10,662 nt of DNA from Bifidobacterium breve (GTDB lineage Bacteria; Actinomycetota; Acidimicrobiia; IMCC26256; PALSA-555). The stretch's first letter is position 1. Each line of letters opens with the position of its first letter. Positions 1 to 5,052 of the stretch are shown piece by piece. Under the pieces are notes generated by a model. It was not told where the DNA came from, ran no database searches, and saw only the letters and a program-made list of their open reading frames with translations. The stretch lies in contig CAMDCC010000075.1 of the NCBI GenBank assembly GCA_945889545.1, forward strand, positions 1 through 10,662, written 5' to 3'. Position numbers and translations under genes: made by a program.

Positions 1-13
1 ATGGGGGAAGGTT

Positions 14-361
14 TCAGGCGACGCGGGACTCGCGAGGCTTGACCGGCTTGCCCTGACCCTTCGGGTAGCGAGCGACTCGGCCGACTGGCATGTCGACTCG
101 GTAGCCGGCGGCAGCGCGGTCCTCTTCGGACTCGCCACCCCAGAATCCGTACTCGCGGTTCTCGCGGGCCCACTCGCGACAGGGATGCACGACTTCGCAG
201 CTGTGGCAGATCGATCGGGCTTCGGATTCGCGCAGCACACGCGTCTCGGGTCGCTCTCCTGCGGGTGCAAAGAAGAGGTCGGTGTGACCGCCACACGCCG
301 CGTCTACGGTCCACGCCAATGGACCGGTAAAGATCAGGTTCGAGATCGTCTCCGCCGCCAC
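14..361 (-). CDS. WhiB-like [4Fe-4S] regulatory protein
   Basis: WhiB-family proteins are small actinobacterial iron-sulfur proteins that sense redox or NO and regulate transcription, usually by binding the primary sigma factor. With the GTG start chosen here the protein has 115 residues. It carries the four cluster cysteines at about C23, C52, C55 and C61 (C-x28-C-x2-C-x5-C), the aromatic segment DLFF after the first cysteine, and the family's turn motif as GFWGG (about 72-76) followed by ESEEDR. A basic tail (RYPKGQGKP) follows, as expected for DNA contact. The frame is open up to a TTG at 460, but the GTG at 361 has an AGGGAG Shine-Dalgarno six bases upstream, while the longer form would translate a 14-bp tandem repeat whose period is not a multiple of three. 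It is divergent from the LysR-type gene. The family call is firm; the subfamily and regulon are unknown. Confidence 0.92.
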   Translation of the reverse strand: MAAETISNLIFTGPLAWTVDAACGGHTDLFFAPAGERPETRVLRESEARSICHSCEVVHPCREWARENREYGFWGGESEEDRAAAGYRVDMPVGRVARYPKGQGKPVKPRESRVA

Positions 362-367
362 CCCAAG

Positions 368-373
368 CTCCCT
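368..373 (-). promoter_or_regulatory. Shine-Dalgarno that decides the WhiB start
   Basis: AGGGAG on the minus strand, six bases before the GTG at 361. It favours this start over the TTG at 460 and the TTG at 319, neither of which has a comparable site. Confidence 0.6.
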
Positions 374-401
374 TGCTCGTTCTCTTGCTCGACTCCGCCA
401 T

Positions 402-437
402 GACCCTGGGCATTCGACCCTGGGCGTTCGACCCTGG
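402..437. repeat. 14-bp tandem repeat, 2.6 copies
   Basis: Units GACCCTGGGCATTC, GACCCTGGGCGTTC and a partial GACCCTGG lie head to tail in the WhiB/LysR intergenic region, upstream of the WhiB start. The 14-bp period would change reading frame from copy to copy, which argues that this stretch is untranslated. Confidence 0.85.
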
Positions 438-524
438 TGGCCGGTGCAGTGTCCGGGCAACCAGCAGGGGGGTGCCGGCTACCCGAAACGACCGCGGGCT
501 CCATCGTGCCTGCTCCGAAGCAAT

Positions 525-541
525 CTGTCCAACAGGTACAG
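525..541. promoter_or_regulatory. Inverted repeat CTGT-N9-ACAG, possible operator
   Basis: A short dyad lies in the divergent WhiB/LysR region, centred 28 bp upstream of the dyad at 554-568. LysR-type regulators often bind two such sites, so this could be a second half-site. Short dyads also arise by chance, so support is weak. Confidence 0.22.
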
Positions 542-553
542 ATGATGTTACCC

Positions 554-568
554 ATCGGTTTTAGCGAT
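554..568. promoter_or_regulatory. Candidate LysR-type box (T-N11-A dyad)
   Basis: The sequence ATCG-N7-CGAT contains TCG-N7-CGA, which fits the classical LysR-type T-N11-A palindrome (T555 to A567). It lies 12 bp before the ATG of the LysR-type gene and in the region shared with the divergent WhiB gene, a usual position for autorepression. This is a pattern match only. Confidence 0.4.
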
Positions 569-575
569 ATAAGGT
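568..575 (+). promoter_or_regulatory. Candidate -10 element of the LysR-type gene
   Basis: TATAAGGT contains TATAAG (7 bases before the ATG) and TAAGGT (5 bases before it, matching TANNNT). Either would place transcription initiation at or next to the start codon, as in leaderless actinobacterial mRNAs. The AAGG within it could instead be a weak Shine-Dalgarno, so the reading is ambiguous. It overlaps the last base of the candidate LysR box, which would suit autorepression. Confidence 0.3.
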
Positions 576-580
576 AGGAC

Positions 581-1492
581 ATGGAGCTGCGGCACCTCGA
601 GACCTTGCTGGCCATCGCCGAGGAAGGCTCGTTCACGGCGGCGGCCGACGTCCTGGCCACCGTGCAGTCGAACGTGTCGGATCAGATTCGCCAGCTCGAG
701 GCCGACCTCGGAGTGCAGCTCCTCGTGCGGGGCCGACGAGGCGCGGCGCCCACCGAATCCGGCGAGGTGGTGCTGGAACGGGCGCGGCGCATCCGCCGAG
801 AGGTCGACGCCATGCGAGCCGACCTTTCGATGCTCCAAGGTCTGGAGATCGGCGACGCGAGCTTCGGGATCGTGGGTACGGCGAGCCGATGGGTCGTCCC
901 TCGCCTCGTCGCCGAGCTTCGTGAGCGCGCGCCGGGAATCCGACTGCGGGTGAGCGAAGCCGCGTCGGAGCGGCTCTTGAGCGACGTGCTGGCCGGCGAG
1001 CTGGCGCAGGCGGTGGTCACCGAGCCGGTCAACGATCGGCGCCTCCACGTCGAGACCATCCTCGAGGAGGCACTCGTCGCGGTCGTGCCCCGCGCCGCGA
1101 AGATGCCGGCACCTCCCGTGCCGCTGGCGGCGATTGTCGCGCTGGGTCTGGTCATGCCGCCGCCCGAGAACCCGTTGCGCCACGAAGTGGAGATCGCGGC
1201 GGCGCACCAGGGCCTCGAGCTCACGATCAACGTGGAGGTGGAAGGCATCCGGCTCGTGGCGGATCTCGTCGCTGCGGGAGCAGGTGCCTCGGTGCTTCCG
1301 GAGACCGCCGTTCCGGCCGAGCTCGACGTGCAGGTGCTGGCGATCGCGGGCATGCCGCCCCGACGGCTGGCCATCGTGAACGCGCGCGACGCACAGCTCT
1401 CGTTTGCCGATCGAGCGGTGCGCGAGACGGCGCTCGCGGTCGTGGCCGAACGGTCGCGTCTGCCCGGCGCGCCCCCTGAGCCACCTCGGTAG
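581..1492 (+). CDS. LysR-type transcriptional regulator
   Basis: LysR-type regulators pair an N-terminal winged helix-turn-helix with a C-terminal periplasmic-binding-protein-like effector domain and act as tetramers on a target that is often divergent. The protein has 303 residues, normal for the family. It opens with MELRHLETLLAIAEEGSFT, the standard LysR beginning; the helix-turn-helix spans about residues 18-40 (FTAAADVLATVQSNVSDQI) with the linker helix to about 90. The effector domain runs from about 92 (GDASFGIVGT) and contains the usual VPRLVAELRERAPGIRLRV segment. The ATG fits the family start exactly. The divergent neighbour encodes a WhiB-like protein and the gene downstream a LapA-like membrane protein; neither identifies the effector. 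Family certain, target unknown. Confidence 0.95.
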   Translation: MELRHLETLLAIAEEGSFTAAADVLATVQSNVSDQIRQLEADLGVQLLVRGRRGAAPTESGEVVLERARRIRREVDAMRADLSMLQGLEIGDASFGIVGTASRWVVPRLVAELRERAPGIRLRVSEAASERLLSDVLAGELAQAVVTEPVNDRRLHVETILEEALVAVVPRAAKMPAPPVPLAAIVALGLVMPPPENPLRHEVEIAAAHQGLELTINVEVEGIRLVADLVAAGAGASVLPETAVPAELDVQVLAIAGMPPRRLAIVNARDAQLSFADRAVRETALAVVAERSRLPGAPPEPPR

Positions 1493-1524
1493 CATTTTCG
1501 GACGTGATCCCAGACCAGAAAATG
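1493..1524. repeat. Inverted repeat CATTTTC / GAAAATG between the LysR-type and LapA-like genes
   Basis: A perfect 7-bp stem (1493-1499 with 1518-1524) begins at the first base after the LysR-type stop codon and ends where the purine-rich GGGGA site of the next gene begins. There is no T-tract, so it is not a typical intrinsic terminator. In RNA it could affect access to the downstream ribosome binding site. Confidence 0.35.
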
Positions 1525-1532
1525 GGGACCAG

Positions 1533-1811
1533 ATGACTGAAGGCGCGATGCAGGGCTCCACGAGTAGTTCGACGAGTAGCTCGACGAGTAGCTCGGCGAA
1601 GGCGGGATGGCACCCGAGCGGGCGTCAGATCGGGGTGGGTGTGTGCGTGGCGCTCATCGCGCTGCTCGCCGTGCTCAACCTCGATGGCACGAAGGTCGAC
1701 TTCCTCGTCGACTCCGTGCAGATCCCGCTTGTCTTCGTGATCGCCGCGTGCGCGCTGATCGCTTTCGTAGCCGGTTACCTCTTCGCCCGACACCTGGAGA
1801 AGCAGGACTGA
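1533..1811 (+). CDS. LapA-like (DUF1049) small two-helix membrane protein
   Basis: A 92-residue protein with a polar Ser/Thr-rich N-terminus (about 9-21), a first membrane helix at about 33-50, a short polar loop with the family-like N-x5-V-x-F pattern and IPL at about 64-66, and a second helix to about 84, ending in the charged tail ARHLEKQD. This two-helix plan with the IPL lead-in is that of the LapA domain, named from E. coli LapA, which acts with LapB to control lipopolysaccharide synthesis. Actinobacteria lack that pathway, so the role here is unknown. The ATG at 1533 has a GGGGA four bases upstream; the ATG at 1548 is an alternative. It lies 40 bp after the LysR-type gene and may be co-transcribed with it. 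Confidence 0.75.
   Translation: MTEGAMQGSTSSSTSSSTSSSAKAGWHPSGRQIGVGVCVALIALLAVLNLDGTKVDFLVDSVQIPLVFVIAACALIAFVAGYLFARHLEKQD
1560..1595. repeat. 12-bp tandem repeat, 3 copies, within the LapA-like gene
   Basis: ACGAGTAGTTCG followed by two identical copies of ACGAGTAGCTCG. In frame it encodes three four-residue units (Thr-Ser-Ser-Ser), giving the polar N-terminal tail. The period is divisible by three and the reading frame is kept. Confidence 0.9.
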
Positions 1812-1831
1812 GCTCAGAGAAGCCGAACTAG

Positions 1832-1859
1832 CTACTCCGGATTGACTATTCCGGATTGA
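1832..1859. repeat. 14-bp duplication over the VOC gene's stop codon
   Basis: CTACTCCGGATTGA is followed directly by CTATTCCGGATTGA. Read on the minus strand, the second copy is the end of the VOC gene with its TAG stop, and the first copy repeats it just after the stop. Each copy contains TCCGGA, which is its own reverse complement, so the pair could also form a 6-bp stem with an 8-nt loop between the two convergent genes. There is no T-run, so termination here is not demonstrated. Confidence 0.8.
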
Positions 1860-2607
1860 TGACGACCCGCGTCCCTGCGAGCTCGAGGACACGGGTCGGA
1901 CCGGGCCCGTCTGCTTCCAGTCGATCGACGCCGGCTTCCCGGTCGGTGTGGTGCTCGAGTCGCAAGTGTGCGCCGCCCGACCACGCGAGCTCGATCCAGC
2001 CCTCTCCTTGGGTCCGTTGTGTCCCGCCGAGCACATTGCCGAAGAACTCGAGTGCATCAGGGATCGAGGGCGTGGCCATCACGATGCGGCGCAGGATCGT
2101 GACGTCGGACGCGCGCGGGGGTGGCTCGGGCCACCACTGCTCGGTCATGAGCCGCGTGCCGCCGTCCCGTACCAATCGGAACTCGTCGAAGGCAGTCTTC
2201 GCCGGCGACGACGACTCTGCGAGCTGCACGACGGTGCCGTGCGCTTCGCGGGGCTGAAGGAACGCTTCCTTCCAGATCGGCGTGGACAGATCGACGCCGA
2301 CGGGTGTGAATCCACCCGCGGTCACCTCGTCGAGCGTCGCGGCGAGGTCGTCGACCTTGAACGTGAGGTGGTGGGGCCCTTCGCCATGGCGGGTGAGGAA
2401 GCGGTCGAGGAAGTCGTTCGTGGTGATGTTCCACGGCTCGAGCAGCTCGATCTTCATCCCCTCGTGGTCGTTCCCGAGGTACACCTGCATCGGGCGGTAG
2501 CCAAACGCGAGCCCGCCGGACAGCACGGTGCCTCCGAGGTCGCCCACCAAGGTGGCCAGTGGTTCGCCCGCGGCCCGCGTCGCGAGCGCGACATGATCGA
2601 GTTGCAT
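1846..2607 (-). CDS. Two-domain VOC (glyoxalase/methylmalonyl-CoA epimerase-like) protein
   Basis: The vicinal oxygen chelate fold supports metal-dependent epimerases, lyases and dioxygenases. The protein has 253 residues. The N-terminal domain (about 1-132) resembles methylmalonyl-CoA epimerase: LDHVAL with H5, MQVYLG with Q41, KIELLEP (52-58), GPHHLTFKVDDL with H80, and GTVVQLA with Q128. Aligned by eye, three metal ligands (H5, Q41, H80) are kept but the usual fourth ligand, Glu, is Gln. The C-terminal half (about 145-253) looks like a second VOC unit (LRRIVMATPSIPDALEFF, then WIELAW) without the metal histidines. The ATG has an AAGGAG site four bases upstream. It lies 73 bp after the PAP2-type gene on the same strand and ends 34 bp from the convergent LapA-like gene. 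The fold is secure; the reaction is not, and a dioxygenase-like or non-catalytic binding role is possible. Confidence 0.85.
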   Translation of the reverse strand: MQLDHVALATRAAGEPLATLVGDLGGTVLSGGLAFGYRPMQVYLGNDHEGMKIELLEPWNITTNDFLDRFLTRHGEGPHHLTFKVDDLAATLDEVTAGGFTPVGVDLSTPIWKEAFLQPREAHGTVVQLAESSSPAKTAFDEFRLVRDGGTRLMTEQWWPEPPPRASDVTILRRIVMATPSIPDALEFFGNVLGGTQRTQGEGWIELAWSGGAHLRLEHHTDREAGVDRLEADGPGPTRVLELAGTRVVINPE

Positions 2608-2611
2608 TTCG

Positions 2612-2617
2612 CTCCTT
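2612..2617 (-). promoter_or_regulatory. Strong Shine-Dalgarno of the VOC gene
   Basis: AAGGAG on the minus strand, four bases before the ATG at 2607. It is the clearest ribosome binding site in the window and fixes the start. Confidence 0.7.
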
Positions 2618-2623
2618 ACGTGG

Positions 2624-2653
2624 TGGCTGGTCGAGGGCTGGCTGGCCGGGGGT
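2624..2653. repeat. 15-bp degenerate tandem repeat, 2 copies
   Basis: TGGCTGGTCGAGGGC then TGGCTGGCCGGGGGT, with a decayed third unit beginning TGGCGAGCC at 2654. It fills most of the 73-bp spacer between the PAP2-type gene and the VOC gene. No hairpin with a T-tract is visible, and the spacer holds nothing else recognisable. Confidence 0.6.
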
Positions 2654-2680
2654 TGGCGAGCCGCGCGATGCCCGGTCGTG

Positions 2681-3529
2681 TCAGGTGGAGCCAGCGGTCA
2701 CGACGTTTCCGCCGTTGTCGACGTCAACATCCACATTGACATCGGTTGGGCCAATGGGTTCACCGCGACCAGCGCGGGTGAACGTCCGGGCGAGGAGGTA
2801 GCCGAGTGCAAGCGTGACCCAGCCACCCACCGCGTCGAGCACGAAGTGGTTGGCGGTGAGCACGATCGCGATCACGGTCCCGACTGGGTAGAGCGCCGCA
2901 AGCGCCTTGGCCCATCCCCGCCGCAGCCGGGGAACGAGCGCCAGCGCGCACCACAGAGACCATGCGCAATGCACACTCGGCATTGCGGCGAACTGGTTCG
3001 AGATCTTGTTGACCGCGCCCTGGTTGAACGACCAGAAGTTCGGATACTGGTCGAGCGTGTCGACGAAGCCGAAGTGCGAAGGCATCAGGCGCGGCGGCAT
3101 GAGCGGCCACAGGGCGAACCCGATGAGCGCCAACGCGGTAGAGAAGGCGAGCGTGTTCCGCCACAACGGATACTCGTCGCTGAACTTCCGGTAGAGGAAG
3201 ACCATGACTGAACCGGTCACGATGAAGTGGAGCGATCCATAGAAGTAGTTGCACGCGATGATCAGCGGCTTGTAGTTCAGCGCCCACTCCTGGATGGCGC
3301 GCTCGTGGTTGATACCGAGCGCTTCCTGCCAGCGTATGAGCTTGAGCGCGTTGCTCCGAGCGATCGATGCGTTGTTGCCGTTGAGGTTTCGCACCGTCGA
3401 GTACAAGACGTAGAACACGACGAGCGACACCACCTCGGCCCACCAGTACAGAACCGTGCCGTCGCGCAGCGCGCGCCCTGCCGGAAGCTTGCGATGGAAG
3501 CCGCGCGCCTGAGGCGGCGCAATGCTCAC
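2681..3529 (-). CDS. Aur1/PAP2-type integral membrane phosphatase or phosphotransferase
   Basis: PAP2-superfamily membrane enzymes form a phospho-histidine intermediate and hydrolyse or transfer lipid phosphates; the Aur1-like branch transfers phospho-head groups such as inositol phosphate. The 282-residue protein has about six hydrophobic helices. Signature elements are YFYGSLHF (95-102), PPRLMP (145-150), the PSVH motif (184-187) and NHFVLD (227-232), the last supplying the nucleophilic His (H228) and its Asp partner. The N-terminal tail is basic and the C-terminus carries an odd acidic stretch alternating Val and Asp (about 264-271). The GTG start has GAGG eight bases upstream, inside a 14-bp tandem repeat. 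The flippase-like gene just upstream ends 24 bp before this start, so the two are co-transcribed and probably act on related lipids. Superfamily sure; phosphatase versus transferase is open. Confidence 0.88.
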   Translation of the reverse strand: MSIAPPQARGFHRKLPAGRALRDGTVLYWWAEVVSLVVFYVLYSTVRNLNGNNASIARSNALKLIRWQEALGINHERAIQEWALNYKPLIIACNYFYGSLHFIVTGSVMVFLYRKFSDEYPLWRNTLAFSTALALIGFALWPLMPPRLMPSHFGFVDTLDQYPNFWSFNQGAVNKISNQFAAMPSVHCAWSLWCALALVPRLRRGWAKALAALYPVGTVIAIVLTANHFVLDAVGGWVTLALGYLLARTFTRAGRGEPIGPTDVNVDVDVDNGGNVVTAGST

Positions 3530-3566
3530 GGCGACTTCCTCACGTCGACTTCCTCACGGCGACTTC
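3525..3566. repeat. 14-bp tandem repeat, 3 copies, forming the gene junction
   Basis: CTCACGGCGACTTC, CTCACGTCGACTTC, CTCACGGCGACTTC. On the minus strand each unit reads GAAGTCGMCGTGAG, so each holds a GTG start codon overlapping a TGA and, across the unit boundary, a GAGGAAG Shine-Dalgarno. The first unit on that strand contains the stop of the flippase-like gene (TGA at 3554-3556), and the last contains the GTG start of the PAP2-type gene (3527-3529). The whole intergenic spacer is repeat. Confidence 0.92.
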
Positions 3567-4561
3567 GGGGGCGGGACGACTTCCTCCTGCTCTTCGCGGT
3601 GTCCCATCACGAACGCGGGCGCCGCAGCCAGGCTGACGATGAGTGTCATCGCGTACCAGAGCAGTCCGACGGCGATCGCCTGCGCAGTTGGTACGCCAAG
3701 TGGGTGCAGGAGGAGTGCGAGCATCGCCTCGCGCACGCCCAAACCTCCGAAGATGGAGATGGGGAGCACCTGGACCATGGCGACCGCGGGAACGAACGCC
3801 AGCACTGCGGCATTCGGGAGTGTGTCGAGCCCGATCGTGTGCACCGCGCAGTACACCGAGGCCACCACAGTCGCCTGGTATGCGAGCGCGGCACCCAGCG
3901 CAGCCCAGGCGTCGCGTGGATCGCGACGCAAACGGTCGATGCCAACATGGACGATCCCGATGTAGCGCATCCAGTTCTCGTGGTCCTTGAAGCGACCGGC
4001 GAGACGCGGACTGGCTGCGACCACGACGATGATGGCGAGGATCAAGAGCGCACCGCCGGCGATCGCCACCGCGATCCACGACCGGCCCTTCTCGAGCAGA
4101 TCGGGTCGGATCAGGAAGCCCAAGAAGGTGAGAACGGGCAGCGCGAAGAACCCTGTGAGTCGTTCGATCACGACCGACGCGAATGCGATCTCTCGTGATC
4201 CGGTGTCGCGAGCGAGGCGGCTGACTCGCAGCACGTCACCACCAACGGTCGACGGCAGCGCGTTGCCCACGAACTGACCCGCCAGGTAGTGCTTGATCAG
4301 CGTGGGCATCGGCACGGCGGCGCCGAACACCGCGAGCACCCGTTGCCACCGCCATGACGCGAGCACGAAGCTCCCCGCCATGAGCACGATGCCGCCGATG
4401 AGGAACGCCAACGTGCCGGGGAGGCTGCGGTCCGAGGGGAGGAGCTCGTCGGCGTCGAACTTCGTGAGGAGGACGGCCATGAGGCCGACGGTGATGGCCA
4501 GGCGCGCCCATCGCACCCAAGGGCCATGGCGGCGCGTCGGTGCCGTCGCTGAAACCGCCAT
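3554..4561 (-). CDS. Lysylphosphatidylglycerol synthase-type (UPF0104) membrane protein
   Basis: This family corresponds to the membrane flippase half of MprF-like proteins; stand-alone members are thought to move or modify envelope lipids. The protein has 335 residues, typical for the family, with about eight hydrophobic segments. Characteristic motifs are GQFVGNALPSTVGGDVLRV (about 95-113), ERLTGFFALPVLTF (about 133-146) and PISIFGGLGVREAML (about 267-281). There is no soluble aminoacyl-transferase domain, so lysine transfer itself is unlikely. The start is ATG at 4561 with no correctly spaced Shine-Dalgarno but a TAATCT box six bases upstream, which suggests a leaderless mRNA. It is the first gene of the minus-strand cluster, followed by the PAP2-type and VOC genes. 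Family assignment is strong; the lipid is unknown, and a glycolipid is a fair guess from the neighbours. Confidence 0.92.
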   Translation of the reverse strand: MAVSATAPTRRHGPWVRWARLAITVGLMAVLLTKFDADELLPSDRSLPGTLAFLIGGIVLMAGSFVLASWRWQRVLAVFGAAVPMPTLIKHYLAGQFVGNALPSTVGGDVLRVSRLARDTGSREIAFASVVIERLTGFFALPVLTFLGFLIRPDLLEKGRSWIAVAIAGGALLILAIIVVVAASPRLAGRFKDHENWMRYIGIVHVGIDRLRRDPRDAWAALGAALAYQATVVASVYCAVHTIGLDTLPNAAVLAFVPAVAMVQVLPISIFGGLGVREAMLALLLHPLGVPTAQAIAVGLLWYAMTLIVSLAAAPAFVMGHREEQEEVVPPPKSP

Positions 4562-4567
4562 CTCCGT

Positions 4568-4573
4568 AGATTA
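4568..4573 (-). promoter_or_regulatory. Candidate leaderless promoter of the minus-strand cluster (-10 TAATCT)
   Basis: On the minus strand TAATCT stands six bases before the ATG at 4561 and matches the actinobacterial -10 pattern TANNNT. An AAGACG sequence 18 bp upstream is a poor -35. The only purine-rich site, ACGGAG, touches the ATG and cannot act as a normal Shine-Dalgarno, which supports leaderless initiation. Confidence 0.42.
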
Positions 4574-4597
4574 CGGGTCGTCGCGCCACAGCGTCTT

Positions 4598-4625
4598 GGC
4601 GGGAATCGGGTGGGCGGGAATCGGG
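4598..4625. repeat. 15-bp tandem repeat, 2 copies, in the divergent promoter region
   Basis: The 13-mer GGCGGGAATCGGG occurs at 4598-4610 and again at 4613-4625, a 15-bp period. It sits between the two candidate -10 boxes of the divergent genes, where regulator binding would affect both. The spacing of about one and a half helical turns would put the copies on opposite faces of the DNA. Confidence 0.75.
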
Positions 4626-4628
4626 CAC

Positions 4629-4634
4629 TAGCGT
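4629..4634 (+). promoter_or_regulatory. Candidate leaderless promoter of the plus-strand operon (-10 TAGCGT)
   Basis: TAGCGT fits TANNNT and lies seven bases before the ATG at 4642, which would make the A of the ATG the transcription start. No Shine-Dalgarno precedes this ATG and no convincing -35 is seen. Confidence 0.38.
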
Positions 4635-4641
4635 TGAGCCG

Positions 4642-5052
4642 ATGCGGGCCCTGCCGGAGCGTGCCGTCGCGGGCTTCACGGATGCCCTGATCGCGGAGCG
4701 ATTCCCCTTCCTCGACGCCGATCAGCAGGTCAGCACGGCCCGATTCGTGGTCGGCCGGTGGCGCGTGGCCAGCCAGCCGGTTCGGCTCGGTACTGGCGCC
4801 GTCGCGACGGCGCTCGGTGCGGTGGCGTGGGCGCTTGCCGCGATGGGTGGTTCGGCGATGGCCGGTTCGGAGAGGGCCGGTTCCGGGCGGGACGCGGCCT
4901 GGGGCAAGGTCGTGCACCGGCTCTCGGGCCGGACGCTGCCGGGGTTCTCGGAGCTGGAGCAGTTCGTGGTTTCGTTGGCGACGGCGTATGCCGCCGACCG
5001 CTGGCCCGAAGCGGCGCTCGCCGGCCGAACACTTGGAACCCCAACGTCATGA
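4642..5052 (+). CDS. Small protein of unknown function, first gene of the GMC/SDR operon
   Basis: A 136-residue protein that I do not recognise. Codon use is typical of the window (third positions mostly G/C), and it overlaps the GMC oxidoreductase gene by ATGA, so it is very likely translated and coupled to that enzyme. Visible parts are an N-terminal helix-like region (RALPERAVAGFTDALIAERFP), a stretch rich in small hydrophobic residues around 50-67 (TGAVATALGAVAWALAA) that may cross or associate with the membrane, a Gly/Ser/Ala insert at about 68-82 made by a 15-bp tandem repeat, and a C-terminal part with HRLSGRTLPGF and a helical ELEQFVVSLATAYAADRW. Several GMC and related flavin dehydrogenases work with a small, sometimes membrane-linked subunit encoded next door; that is the best guess here, from position only. 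Confidence 0.7.
   Translation: MRALPERAVAGFTDALIAERFPFLDADQQVSTARFVVGRWRVASQPVRLGTGAVATALGAVAWALAAMGGSAMAGSERAGSGRDAAWGKVVHRLSGRTLPGFSELEQFVVSLATAYAADRWPEAALAGRTLGTPTS
4843..4887. repeat. 15-bp tandem repeat, 3 copies, within the small unknown gene
   Basis: Units ATGGGTGGTTCGGCG, ATGGCCGGTTCGGAG and AGGGCCGGTTCCGGG follow one another in the reading frame and encode five-residue units of the form [M/R]-[G/A]-G-S-x. The copies differ at several bases, so the array is older or less constrained than the one at 9001-9045. Confidence 0.75.

Noticed and set aside
362..460. 33-residue N-terminal extension of the WhiB-like protein from TTG 460
   Set aside because: It would translate a 14-bp tandem repeat out of register, begins at a weak start codon, and is not part of the family domain. 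GTG 361 has a well-spaced AGGGAG.
505..524. Short dyad TGCT-N4-AGCA upstream of the LysR-type gene
   Set aside because: A 4-bp stem is expected by chance, and no start, box or terminator feature is associated with it.
548..1561. 337-codon minus-strand open frame over the LysR-type gene
   Set aside because: It is antisense to an intact LysR-type gene, His/Arg-rich and has no recognisable domain.
1812..1845. Intrinsic terminator between the convergent LapA-like and VOC genes
   Set aside because: Only a 6-bp TCCGGA stem with no T-tract on either strand can be drawn, which is not enough to call a terminator.
402..3566. Possible CRISPR array or dispersed mobile repeat among the short repeats
   Set aside because: The units are 12-15 bp, contiguous without spacers, unrelated in sequence between sites, and no cas genes or terminal inverted repeats are present.
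4758..5048. Upstream extension of the GMC reading frame
   Set aside because: The frame is open, but the FAD-binding motif requires the start near 5049. The extension's translation is Gly/Arg-rich and overlaps the better-supported small gene.
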